A stretch of 64,000 bases of DNA from Branchiostoma belcheri (Eukaryota; Chordata; Leptocardii; Amphioxiformes; Branchiostomatidae), in NCBI RefSeq assembly GCF_001625305.1, contig NW_017802392.1, forward strand, positions 774,517 to 838,516. Reading direction: 5' to 3'. Positions 1-10,703 of the stretch are shown piece by piece; the stretch's first letter is position 1, and each line of letters begins with the position of its first letter. The notes under the pieces were generated by a model. It searched no databases. It had not been told where the DNA came from and was given only the letters and a program-made list of their open reading frames with translations. The position numbers and the translations under genes were made by a program.

Positions 1-320
1 GAAAACAAAAAAAAAAAATTGATTCTGGTCCTGAATCAACTGAAAAAAGCTCATGTTTTGCCCCCAACAGTTGAGGAAAGTCCTTTTCTTCCTAGTTGTT
101 ACAGTTTTCCCATCTGTCATTGCAGTGGTTTGATTAAAAGTTCAAAATTCAATGTTTAAATTTTAACCCAGCCTTTTGTGTTGACTTCATGGCTCATTCC
201 ATAGCATTTAAGCCTATAATAGGATGCCTAGACCTGTTTTTATTTTTATTTTTTTTCGCCCTGTCGCTTCATATTTTTTCAGAAAAAATCCGAGAACCAA
301 CAAATTAAATTGGTGTGGCC
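1..320. mobile_element. Right part of a Harbinger-type MITE (truncated by window edge)
   Basis: The segment resembles the complete MITE at 7369-7741: the same internal text (pyrimidine-rich stretch, 'cctgaatcaac', 'ttgtgttgacttcatg') and the same terminal inverted repeat, here ending in GGTGTGGCC at 320 followed by TAA. The left end is off the window. It has no coding capacity; open frames in it are chance. It lies downstream (in gene sense) of the last visible coiled-coil exon at 482-559. The family assignment rests on the GGCC-starting inverted repeat and the 3-bp TWA duplication seen in full copies. Confidence 0.7.
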
Positions 321-481
321 TAAACCGTGGAGTAAGGAGAGACAGAGTGTGCAAATAAAAGTGCAATTGTTGAAGTGAGCAAGTAAGGGTTGGTATAAGA
401 ACCAAGTGAATGAATGATTGATTGATTGAGAGTGATTTCTTAATTGTGTGAATGAGTTTTATCATGAATCATACAACTCAC

Positions 482-3400
482 TGGTGTTGTGAGTTTGCCG
501 CCTGATGTACCAGACGCTTATCCAGCTCTTCGATCTTATCCTGTAACTCAGTTCTCTCACTGTCATTATAAACACAGAAGATACAGTTCAGGATTAGTGC
601 TACCATCATTTTTGCATTCTTTACTCAAATTTCTTAATAGTAAAAGTAAAGGTTTGAAATAAAGATACAAAGTAAACTCACCCTTTCCTTTCTGTTTCCA
701 GAACAGCTACGCGAGCCTTTAGGGACTGGATTTCCTCCTCTTTCTGTGAAATCCTGTTGTGGTGAATGGATTTGTTATGAAATATGATTTATTAAAATCA
801 TTCTGAATCTCCATTTTGGATGACAACAGTGTGCCCTGTTTATAGCTGTAGCTTATAGCTTATAGTTATTTTAACTATGAAATAAAGATACAAAGTAAAC
901 TCACCCTTTATTTTCTGTTTCCAGAACAGCTACATAATCCTTTAGGGACTGGATTTCCTGATCTTTCTGGGAAATCCTGTTGTGGTACAAAGAATTGACT
1001 TAAAATGTTATAAAATTTTGTTCTGATAATATTTTAAATCCCCATTTTGGACGGCGATGGTGTGCCCTCCTTTTATTCTGCTGTTATTTCGTTTATCCTC
1101 CAGCACATTTGTTTTGTGTAGTTAATTTTTTTTTCAAAATCTTTTTCAAAATCTATATTTTGTCTCATTCGTGTATTGTATTTACTTTCTCAATTGTTTT
1201 CATATGCATGTGCAAATAGAAAAAAATATAAACAATCCTTAAAGCTGTTGTTTATTTAAATAAACATTAATACCTTACTGATACTTCTCTAAATTAAAAT
1301 AGAAAGTTTATTTACATTAACCTGACAGTTTGCGAATGAAACTTGCATCCTGAAGTGATAGGGTGAGGGTAGGCAGATGACTGGCCAAGTAAATGACTTA
1401 GGAAACAAGTGAATAAACAAGTTATCGAGTGAAAGTGAGTGGGTAAAATTTCCTGACTCACTGATGTTGTGTGTTTGCTGCCTGATGTACCAGACGCTTC
1501 CCCAGCTCACTGATCTTATACTGTGCCTCAGTTCCCTCCCTGTACAGAAAAATTGTACAGTTTTGATATTGTTACCATCATTTTTGCATCCTTTCACTGA
1601 AATCCCTTTGGAGTAAAGTAGTGTTTTTGTAAACGTTCGAAATAAAGATCATAACTCACTCTTTCCTTTCTGCTTCCAGAACAGCTACACAATCGTTCAA
1701 GGACTGGATTTTCTGATCTTTCTGGGAAATTCTGTTGGGGTAAACAGAATAGACTTGTTAATTGAAATATGATTTAACACATTTTAAGTCTGAGGCTCTT
1801 TGGATAGCTTTCCATAATTTGCCAACCTTACAGCTGCTGAATTCTAATAAATATTTAATATTATATATATATATAAATAGTTTTATCTTATCTATCATGT
1901 AGAAGGTTCATTTTCAATACAAAACTAACACTTCCCAGTCAGTGCACAAGACATAATAAACTGTTCAGTGAGTGAAATATTGAGTAAGAGAGCAAATTAG
2001 TGAATGAGGGACTAAATGAATGGGTGTATGGATGAGTGTGTGAATGGGTGCATGAGTGAGCAATTTTTGGAACCAAACTCACTGTTGTCGTGTGTCTACC
2101 AGATGTGCCTCCAGGTCTTTAATGTTTATAGCTGCCTCAGTTCGCTCCCTGTCAGAACAAAGAAGAGCTATAGGTTAGGATTATTTCCATCATGTTTGCA
2201 TCCTTTTACTTAAAACCTTCATTAGTTGAACCTCTGACTAAGTTATTATAAACTTCTTGGTTTTTAAATACCTTTGACACAGGGCTTGAAAGCGCCAGGT
2301 AACATTGAAAATTGCCCGCACCAGTCAAATTTTACATTTACCACTCAAAATTTTTAATGAAGAATAGTATGGATTATACTCAAAACTGTTCAGAAAGCAT
2401 TGCCATTACACTGATGCATTCAAAATGAAGTTAGTATCAGTCAATACACAAAAAGGACCGGCATTTGACCCAAACAAAAGGCTTAGACCCAAAGGGTTTT
2501 TGCTAGGGTTGGAAGGGAAACAGTGGAAGCACAACATTTTTCCTAGGACCTAAAGTCAAAAGATATAAGTTAAAACAAAAAAAATTGTTTTTTTAAGACT
2601 TATTGTTATCATACATTATTCACCTAACTCTATACAAATAACCATGTGCACCCGTGCACCCAAGGTAAAAAAAATAGGTGCAGAACTCGAATTTGAGTGC
2701 ACAAAAGTGCAGTATTTCAAGTCCTGAGTCTAGGCCCTTTAAAAAAAACTGATGAGCTTTAATAAGTTGATGTGTTTGTCACCAAAAAAGGTGGCATGAA
2801 ACATGTAATGTGACAAATGTTCTTACTAAAATCCTAAGACGTACCTTTCTCTAATTTCTTCTAGTTGCCGGATCATGCTAAAGACACAAACAAGAAATTG
2901 TTTAGCATCATACATTATATTTTAGACATGATATGACAATGTTATTGAACAATAGGTCAAATTGTTCTATTAAAATTTGTCAGTCATTCTCTGTAAACCT
3001 TTGTGTACTTTACTCCCTTTACTGTGTAGTGCTCGTGGCAGTTCTTTTTACTCATTGATGGCGCACATTTGAGTTGTCTTAATTTTTACATGGCTGACTA
3101 AGTCATACTTCTAGTAGCTCCTATTGGTTCTGGGAATGAAAACTGTTCTTCCCAGTTTGACATGAGGCCTAATCAGCCCCTGACAGTTATAGATCATTTG
3201 ACATAGGCTACTATTCACAGTGCTGTACTAATTTTACAAGTTATCTTTGCATATATAATAGTTCATAATGATTATAGCTCTATTTCTAGATTATATTACA
3301 TGACTTCAAGACAGTTATGTTTAAACCTACGTGTTGGCAGCCTGCAGTCCTCTTGCAAATTCACTAGAAATAAGTCGTACAAACAAATAATGTATAAGAG

Positions 3401-6400
3401 ACCAATGATAATAAAACAGGTCTATCATTGTAAGATTGTTGTACTGAAAAATCTGCTTGCAAAAGTTGACCTTTCGATCTTCCTCCATGTTATTCTGTGT
3501 AGACAATCCAGGGCTCGAAATTCATTTTAGGGAACAGGTGAACTAGCACAGTGCAGCCAACCTTAACATTTAGGTTCACAGACAATTTTCTGCGTGCACC
3601 ATATAAAACAAAACCTAATTACAAATCTTACTGCTCCTCTTCTGAGCTTGAATCTTAAATGGGTCAGCTAACTTCAAAATCTTGAACAAGTATACTGCAA
3701 CAAAGATTTTCTGACACTTAGATTCAATGAATATCCAGTATTACTGTATTCTTTAATATGTACAGAAATACCTACAAAAGTTTTAAGGTGCACCAGTGCA
3801 CCCACGGGAAAAAAAGGTGCAAAGCTCCCGTTTTGGGTGCACTAAGGTGCATGCATCTATAGTATTTCGAACCCTGTAAACATATCCAATACTTTCAACA
3901 AAGTCAATACTTTAGTGCACCTGAGTAAATTACTACCACTTTGTATCAGAGGTTTATTCTTTGTTAATGGACACGAGATCTCAGGTGATATCCCTTCAGC
4001 ACCATGGATAGGGCTATTCTTACCTTAGAATCACATTTTCTTGTTTGTTATATTTTGCACCTTGTGCTTGTAGCCTCCTGTAACAGAAAATGGAGTATGA
4101 AATGTATACTTACTGTAAAAGAATTACTGTTTAGGTATATCAAAGTAACATATGGTATAGCCTGAATTTAAAATACCATATGCATGTTAGTGCAGGTAAA
4201 ATTGGAGCTGTGCAGGTATTTCTGATGTCTACCTGCACCTAACCTGCACTGGTCCATGTACAGGGTATATGCATGTTAGTGCTGGTAAAATTGGAGCTGT
4301 GCAGGTATTTCTGATGTCTACCTGCACCTAACCTGCACTGGTCCATGTACTCGGTATATGCATGTTAGTGCAGGTAAAATTGGAGCTGTGCAGGTATTTC
4401 TGATGTCTACCTGCACCTAACCTGCACTGGTCCATGTACTGGGTATATGTAGGTTAGTGCAGGTAAAATTGGAGCTGTGCAGGTTTTTCTGATGTATATC
4501 TGAATCTAACATGCACTAGTCCATGTACTTAAATAGGACATGTGGATTTTTAAATGTTTCATTGACTTTAAACTCCTTTCAAGTACAAAAGAAATATTGG
4601 CATTGTTTAATGTGATCTAATACTTGCTAAATTAGGAGCAGACGAATATGTCTAGTGCAGGTAATCTTTAAAGTTACCCTCACTGGTGCAGGTTTGCAGA
4701 AGAAATATCTTAAGCCCTGCATAGCAAATTCTCTTTATCATGCAATCTTATCATACAATTGTGCAGTTAAACCAAAAATTAAAAACTGTAACATCAACAA
4801 CATCAAATTTCATATAAAAACATGACCTGTACAACCAACATTTTTTCTTATTTTTCTCATTTTTAAGCAAGGTGATTCTTGTTTTTGTTTATACTGTTTA
4901 AGAAGACACAAGATTTATTTTCCCAACTTTCTTGGTTTTCCTTATCTAGAAAGTTTGAGACAGATGATTCTTGTTTTTCTTGCTCAACTGTTTACTAATA
5001 AGAAGATACAAGAATTATTTTCTCAATTTCCTTTTTTTTCCTCATCAAGGAAGTTTATGACATTTGTGTTCAGACTTCAGCCAAAATATTGCTACAAGTA
5101 CATTGCCATTGGGATTGATAATTATAATTCAAAATTATATATCTGGTATATTGTACGGTACAGTGTATTACAGTACTGAATTATGATATAATTTTCAATT
5201 TTTTAGTTGAAGTAATCAATTCTAGTATTTTAGCATCCTCATATATATATGACTTTGTTGCCTTCATGCAGCACATGCATGCATATAGTGCAAACTAACA
5301 AAGGTCTTTCCTTTTTTTCAGGTGTCCAAAGAGTGTGACTGTGCCAATGCTGTGAATGCCAAAACTGCAGGGTTTGCTGAAATTCTGCTTGGCATGTGAT
5401 ATGATCTGTATTCTGTAATCATAATGTCTTGTTAGTTACATCAAATGATATTTTGAAACTTACTGTTAAAACCGTTTCCATTCTGAGAATGTTAATGGAT
5501 TGATTTTTGATACATGTACATAATGAATGTAGTAATAAACACTGCCAAGAGGCTTGTCCTATACTGTAAAGAGGCTTGGCAAAATAATTGTTAACTCTAA
5601 CATTTAGTTGCTATACAGCATTATTTTCTATTCTATATGATATATGTATATAAATGTATGGCAACATATATAAATATGTGGCACTATATATTCCTTTTCG
5701 TGTGGTGAGAATAGTTTTCTTGCTTCAAGATATTACTGTGAGCTCTTACTTCAAGAAATATTTTCTTGTAGGCAGAATGGTTTACTTGCTACAAGAACAG
5801 ATATCTTTTAGTGCAAGAAATATTTTCTTATGGGCAGAATAGTTTTCTTGCTACAATAACAGATAGGTCTTTAGTTAAAGAATTTTTTTCTTATGTACAG
5901 AATGATTTTCTTGCTATAAGAACAGTTAGAAAGTCAAGAAATCTTTTCTTTTGGGCAGAATGGTTTTCTTGCTACAAGAATTGTTATTACTAGTAGCTCT
6001 TAGATCAAGAATTTTTTTCTTGTGGGCAGAATGACTTTCTTGCTACAAGAACAGTTCTTAGTTCAAGAAATATTTTCTTTGTATAGATTGGTTTTCTGGC
6101 TAAAAGAACAGTTTAGATATTAGATCAAGAAATTTTTATTGTGTACAGAAAGGTTTTCCTGCTACAAGAAGAGTTTTAGTTCAAGAAATATTTTCTTATG
6201 TACAGAATGGTTTTCTAGCTACAAGAATTGTTATTAGCTCAGAGTTCAAGAAGTCTTTTCTTGTGTACAGAATGGTTTTCTTGCTACAAGAGCAGTTAGC
6301 TCTTAGTTCAAGAAATCTTTTCTTGTGTACGATATATAAAGGTTTTCTTGCTGCACAAATAGTTAGATCTTAGTTTAAGAAAAATCTTTTCTTGTGGACA

Positions 6401-8893
6401 GATGCTAAGGAAGCAAGACATTCTTTTGTGTATGATCCTGCACTTCTTATCATAAGAACAATTTTCTTGGCATTGTCTTATTAGCTGAAAAAAATTATAA
6501 CAAGAACAATGTGGGTTTCTTGCATTTTCTTACCACAGGGATTCTTGTTCAAAGGATAATATTCTTGCTGACCAAAACAAAAATCTCTTTACACAACGAA
6601 ATACAAGCAAAACAAGAAAAAGCATTTTTGGTAGTGCATAATTATTATGTAAAAGAACAAATATTTCATAATATATAACATATAATAATTTTTTTCTCTT
6701 TTAATGGCTGAATCTATGCTGGTTTGTATGTATGAATATTTTGATGACTTGCTGCTTAATTAGCATAGGGTGACACATGATGTTATAACAGTGTGGCTAG
6801 ACTGTATCACTAGATAGTTCACTAGATTTGAGCATATTGAATTTTGAGACTCTACATTTCACTGGCCAACCTGTTAGCATTATATGACTCAAACAAAGCA
6901 TGACCCAAAGTATGTTAAGATTGGTTAGCATAAGATAATAACTCACCTTTTGATTTGCATTTTACATTGTCACAGTTGTTGGACTTAATATGCTGTTGGA
7001 TAGATGTTTAATCTCTCATTTTACATTTGCCAATGTTTTGGGGAAAATAAGCATGCAGTTATTACTTACATCTGGAGGTCTTGTAGGTGTCCCAGAAGGC
7101 CGCCTCTGCACTCTTTGGCTCTAAAATGAAAAAAGAAAACAAAAGTAATTTAGTAAGTGACCATGTTATTATTACATGATATTTTAAGACAGTTATGTAT
7201 CTCTGTCTGCCATCATTATTAAGATAAAATATGATATTTGTGCTTCACTAGTTTGTCAATTTTAAAATGTTCCTAGTGAAAGTATTTGGTATTGTACTGA
7301 GACATTTCTTTTCTAACAAACAATTCTAAACCCCCCCCCCCCATACTTGGTATTGGTATGTTAGATAAGGCCACACCAATTTGATTTGTTGGTTGTCAGA
7401 TTTTTCAGAAAACATATAAAGCGACAGGGTGAAAAAAAATTAGAATAAAAACAGGCATCCTAGTATTGCCGCAAATGCTACAATAGGAGCCATGAAGTCA
7501 ACACAAAAGGCTGGGTTAATACTTAAATGATAAATTTTCAATCAAACAAAATCAAACCACTGCATTCAATTTGATAGATGGAAAAACTGTAACAAATAGA
7601 AAGAAAAGAACTTTCTTCGACTTATGGTGGCAAAATATGAGCATATATATGAGTTGATTCAGGTCCAGAATTTCTTTTTTTGTAAATCAGAAAAAAAGGA
7701 AGAGGCAAATCTGAGAAACAACAACTTAAACTGGTGTGGCCTAAACAAATAAAAACTGTAAAGCCTGGGTCTTTTCTTTCCTTGTTTCACAATTATAGCT
7801 CAACTGTCTGACTACTTCTGACTATAAATGGCAGTAGCTAAAGCTGACTAAAACTGAGTTCTTACTCTCTTAAAGAGTGTTCTGTGTCTCCTCTCTGACT
7901 TGGCTGAGTAGAAAAGGGAATATACCACATTAAGAACAATATCAAAACAGAGAAAACATAGCAAAGAATAAAAACATGATAAAACCATATCAAGTAACTT
8001 CACTGGTTCTTGGACATTTTGGGTTAAAAATGTAACCAAATGTCAAAATGAAAACAGAGGTTTAGAAGGATTTTTTTGTTAAATGCACCAGTCTTTCAAA
8101 CTATGTGTTCCAAGTTAGAGTCTAATTCCTCATAGATTCTGTTGTCATGATTGTCTTTCAGTTCAGCATCATTTCTTAAAATTCAAGAACCAATTAACAA
8201 TACATTGATGTGGCTTGAGTTAACATGGAAATGTTCAAATACTAGTAAACCATAGAAATGATATACAAGAAATCTTATAGTCCACCTTTAACTTGTGCAG
8301 ATGATGCATTCCAAATATAACTAATTTGACTACTAGCATTTCAATGTTTTGGTCCAATGGCAAAATATTACTTATATAAGTTATAACCTGCATTTAGGCT
8401 ATTCAGTAATTAAAGCATTTCTCGAAATGGGCTTAAATCAGATTGAAGAGTCATAAAGTTTGCTATGCATTGTAGTTTTGTATCTAGTCTACAGCTTCAA
8501 AATAGGTTTTAAGGAAAATTGGAATTATCAAAAACACATTTCTTGGTTTAAATACACAGTTCGTGGCATTGAAATATTAACCTAAATTGACTTGACCTAA
8601 TGAAGCATCAACAGAAGTTACTGACGTGGCCTTTTTAAAACAAAAACAAAATTCATCCAACAATAATGTTGGCTACTAAACTTACGTTGTTTACTTCAAG
8701 TTACACAAACAACAATGCGTTATAACGACGGTAAAAACTTTCTAAGAAAAAAGATAAAGCATACCTTGGTTCTACTGCCAACTTCCAAGTCGTCTTCTGA
8801 TGATCCTTTTCTCACTTTACGGATCATCCTTCTAAACATCGACTCCTGCTCAACGCTGAAGTTTGACTGTTTGGTTGACTTTGCTGTCGCCAT
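482..8893 (-). CDS. Coiled-coil protein gene, copy 1 (3' part off window)
   Basis: Eleven exons, read on the minus strand: 8893-8765, 7903-7866, 7120-7070, 4077-4024, 2877-2845, 2148-2083, 1731-1660, 1539-1462, 976-905, 753-682, 559-482. Every junction is AG..GT and every phase fits (phase 0 after exon 1, then phase 2 throughout), giving about 247 uninterrupted codons. The start MATAKSTKQSNFSVEQ is basic and soluble-looking, with no signal peptide. From exon 3 on the protein is Glu/Lys/Leu-rich with heptad-like spacing (LLGHLQDLQ, IRQLEEIRE, DKIEELDKRL), so a coiled coil is predicted. Exons of 72 nt (ISQK.EIQSL type) and 78 nt (LDKRLVHQAA type) recur as cassettes. Intron 3 carries the TTCTTG minisatellite and intron 2 a MITE. 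Function is not recognised. Paralogous heads lie at 32718-34510 and 60524-62299. Confidence 0.8.
4181..4535. repeat. 89-bp tandem repeat, four copies
   Basis: Units start at 4181, 4270, 4359 and 4448. Each has the order TGCATGTTAGTGCAGGTAAA, then GGAGCTGTGCAGGT, then CTACCTGCACC and TGGTCCATGTAC. The last copy is the most diverged. The same unit in reverse complement makes the array at 17930-18450, so this is a dispersed minisatellite family. It lies in the intron between exons 3 and 4 of nothing coding: the nearest exon (4024-4077) ends just left of it. Confidence 0.9.
5322..5398 (+). other. Possible terminal exon on the opposite strand
   Basis: A pyrimidine tract ending in CAG at 5321 is followed by an open frame GTG TCC AAA GAG TGT GAC to a TGA near 5396-5398 (VSKECDCANAVNAKTAGF onward). 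An AATAAA lies about 135 bp downstream (near 5533). In the inverted copy near 63.62-63.68 kb the same stretch is preserved, but a one-base change in the middle breaks the frame. No upstream exons on this strand were found. It may be a terminal exon of a nested gene, a gene relic, or chance. Confidence 0.25.
5690..6420. repeat. TTCTTG-rich minisatellite, about 60-70 bp unit
   Basis: About ten degenerate units, each with TTCTTGCTACAAGAACAG, a variable spacer with TTAGTTCAAGAAAT, and TTTTCTTGTG.ACAGAATGG. Each unit contains short inverted TTCTTG/CAAGAA arms, so single strands could fold into hairpins. The inverted duplicate of the locus carries the same array at 62650-63360. Open frames through it are products of the repeat. 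Confidence 0.9.
7369..7741. mobile_element. Harbinger-type MITE (373 bp) in coiled-coil gene intron
   Basis: It starts GGCCACACCAATTTGATTTG and ends with the inverted GTTTAAACTGGTGTGGCC-like arm. It is flanked by TAA at 7366-7368 and TAA at 7742-7744. A 3-bp TAA/TTA duplication with GGCC-starting inverted repeats is the hallmark of PIF/Harbinger elements. Equivalent insertions sit in the same intron of the paralogous copies (33832-34210, 61630-62008) with the same target (TTA on that strand). Confidence 0.8.
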
Positions 8894-9273
8894 TGTTGAC
8901 TTCGAAACGCAGATGATACAACGCCTACAAAAGTCATAAAAACTAATGTAGAACAGCCTTTTTGGAATAAGAAAAAGTATTATGAGTCTTAAAATGTTGC
9001 GACAAAGAAACTGGCGGTAAAATTTCGAAGTGTGATGTTGTCCCAACGGGTGGTAGTAATACAATATGGTGGCTTTGACCTCGTCTTATCAAGTTAGCGT
9101 AAAAATCGAATGTTTTTCGGCGCTTTTCTGACTAACACTTCCACTTTCCATCGCCCCACAGTTCCGTCTATCTGCTGAGAAAACGTAGGAGTAACATCTG
9201 ACTATAATTCGTACTGTTACATGAATATTTAGCCAAGTTTTTAACCTATGAGTGGAGAAAAAAGAAACCCCAC

Positions 9274-9328
9274 CTGCTTCGAAAGCTAGCAACTTCTCAT
9301 CTGTGTAGTAAATAGAACCCGTGCCCAT
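9274..9328 (-). other. Possible upstream first exon, copy 1 (MGTGSIYYTDEK)
   Basis: An ATG at 9328 opens an 18-codon frame, MGTGSIYYTDEKLLAFEA, that ends at a plausible donor (GCAG|GTGGGG). The two paralogous copies (32267-32321, 60081-60135) encode MDTGSIYYTDEKLLALEA with the donor GTGGGT. It lies about 380 bp upstream of the MATAKSTK start codon, in the same orientation. Direct splicing to an acceptor just before the MATAKSTK exon would reach a stop, so it is either an alternative leader or short upstream ORF, or the head of a different transcript. Confidence 0.35.
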
Positions 9329-9345
9329 GGCAACGGCAGCAAAAC

Positions 9346-9393
9346 ATGGCGGATCGAACGCTGGGAGGAAAGAACTTGAAAGTTGAGCGATAA
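9346..9393 (+). other. Divergent 15-codon sORF at YY1-like ATGGCGG site
   Basis: ACATGGCGGATCG resembles the YY1 promoter element. It overlaps a short open frame MADRTLGGKNLKVER that runs head-to-head with the MGTGSIYY frame, 17 bp away. The paralogous copies keep it with small changes (ending LKVVR). This marks a probable TATA-less promoter, perhaps bidirectional. A real micropeptide is unproven. Confidence 0.3.
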
Positions 9394-9795
9394 ACATGAC
9401 AAATTTGTGTTTTAAATGCATAATTCCTAGCCACCCTGATGTTTCAAGTCAACCTCTAGTATATAATGTTAAATTTTACACGCATACTGCCATTAAATTA
9501 ATCAATGGACATACTAAAAGAAAATATGAATGCATTTTAAGAAATCTTATCTTCTGGTCATTCCTGGACTTACACTAGTTACAGCGGACGAGCTGTATGG
9601 CTGTATCAACCAGTGTCAACCAGGTCACGGGCGGGCATTTTGTCAGGTATCGTTTCTTCTGATTTACCGGGTCTGTGTACTATCAACTAACTAAAGACTA
9701 GACTTCTTAGACATAACATGTGTTATCGTTTGCCCTGATAGTGTTTAAAACCTCGGTATTTTCTTTTTAGCTGCGAAAGGAATACTGCAAAAAAC

Positions 9796-10243
9796 ATGCC
9801 TAGTCTCGGGCCGGAGTTTTCGTCTGTGTTCGAAGCTAATTTGACCCTTTTAACTCGACGGGCTGCCATTTCTATAATAAACGCGGGTCGAAAGTTTTTA
9901 TTCGTCTGGTCGAAAGGGGTGCCATGCCGTTTGACAGCACACGAGAGCGTTCTCGTGGAACGTTCCAACACAAAAAGGGGGTACAAACTCCGGCATACAT
10001 TTGTACGTAACAACGATGTCATTGTTGCAAACAGGTTAACACTATAACTTTGCAATACTATTTTCGGTCCCAAACATGAGTCATATTTTCCAGTGCGCCA
10101 CTTTTATCGATACGTTACTAATAGATACAAGTCTCCCTCAGAAAAGGCGAGATCACTCCGCCGCTTAAACAGGGTTTTCGCTGGACCACCAACATTCCGC
10201 CACCTAGAAACGATTTAATTAACGAGCTGGTCAGAAAATACTC
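9796..10243 (+). mobile_element. TTAA-type MITE, left part, split by hAT insertion
   Basis: It begins with the CCGGAGTTTTCGTCTGTGTT end and shares 'cgacgggctgccatttctat', 'aacgcgggtcg', 'ggtgccatgccg' and 'gctggaccaccaacatt' with the full-length relative at 12990-13639. The relative's continuation (ATGTACA...GGATATC) resumes at 12947 immediately after the hAT element, so this MITE was the target of the hAT insertion. Frames running through it on both strands are not genes. Confidence 0.65.
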
Positions 10244-10703
10244 TAGGGGTGGGTATCTGTATAGAAAATTCAGGTCCGGATCAGGTTCAGAGGATCAGGT
10301 CCAGGTCCGGACCTGAACCTGATTATTGTACAGTAGTACTATATCATAATTTGGCTGGCGAAACACAAGTACAGGTCATTCACTAGTGTGCTACTGTACT
10401 GCTAGTAGTAGCGTCTGCTACTGCTACTGCTACACAGTAGTACATAATATTATGTTCAAGTTGTATATTGGATTGATATAGTTGTTTTTACTGCACATGC
10501 ACAAGCTAACAAGCAGAAATAAAACAGTCTGATCACTCTGATGTAGTAAAACATACATCATTTAATTCTGTACAAAGTGGAACTGCAGAGTGACTGATTA
10601 TGACTTTGAGTGAGTGACTGACTGCTATTCAAAGTCAACTTCATATTTATAAGAAGAAGGAACACAATCGCAATGACAATACTATTACTACTAACAGTTT
10701 CAC

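Noticed and set aside
7070..7120. Reading the 51-nt exon in phase 0 directly after exon 1 (SQRVQRRPSGTPTRPPD)
   Set aside because: It leaves the next exon out of frame. Including the 38-nt exon at 7866-7903, present in all three copies, gives EAKECRGGLLGHLQDLQM and makes every later phase fit.
9723..10073. 116-codon minus frame and 83-codon plus frame with ITRR/NAGR words
   Set aside because: Match the non-coding TTAA-type MITE, also present at 12990, 31.5 and 59.5 kb.
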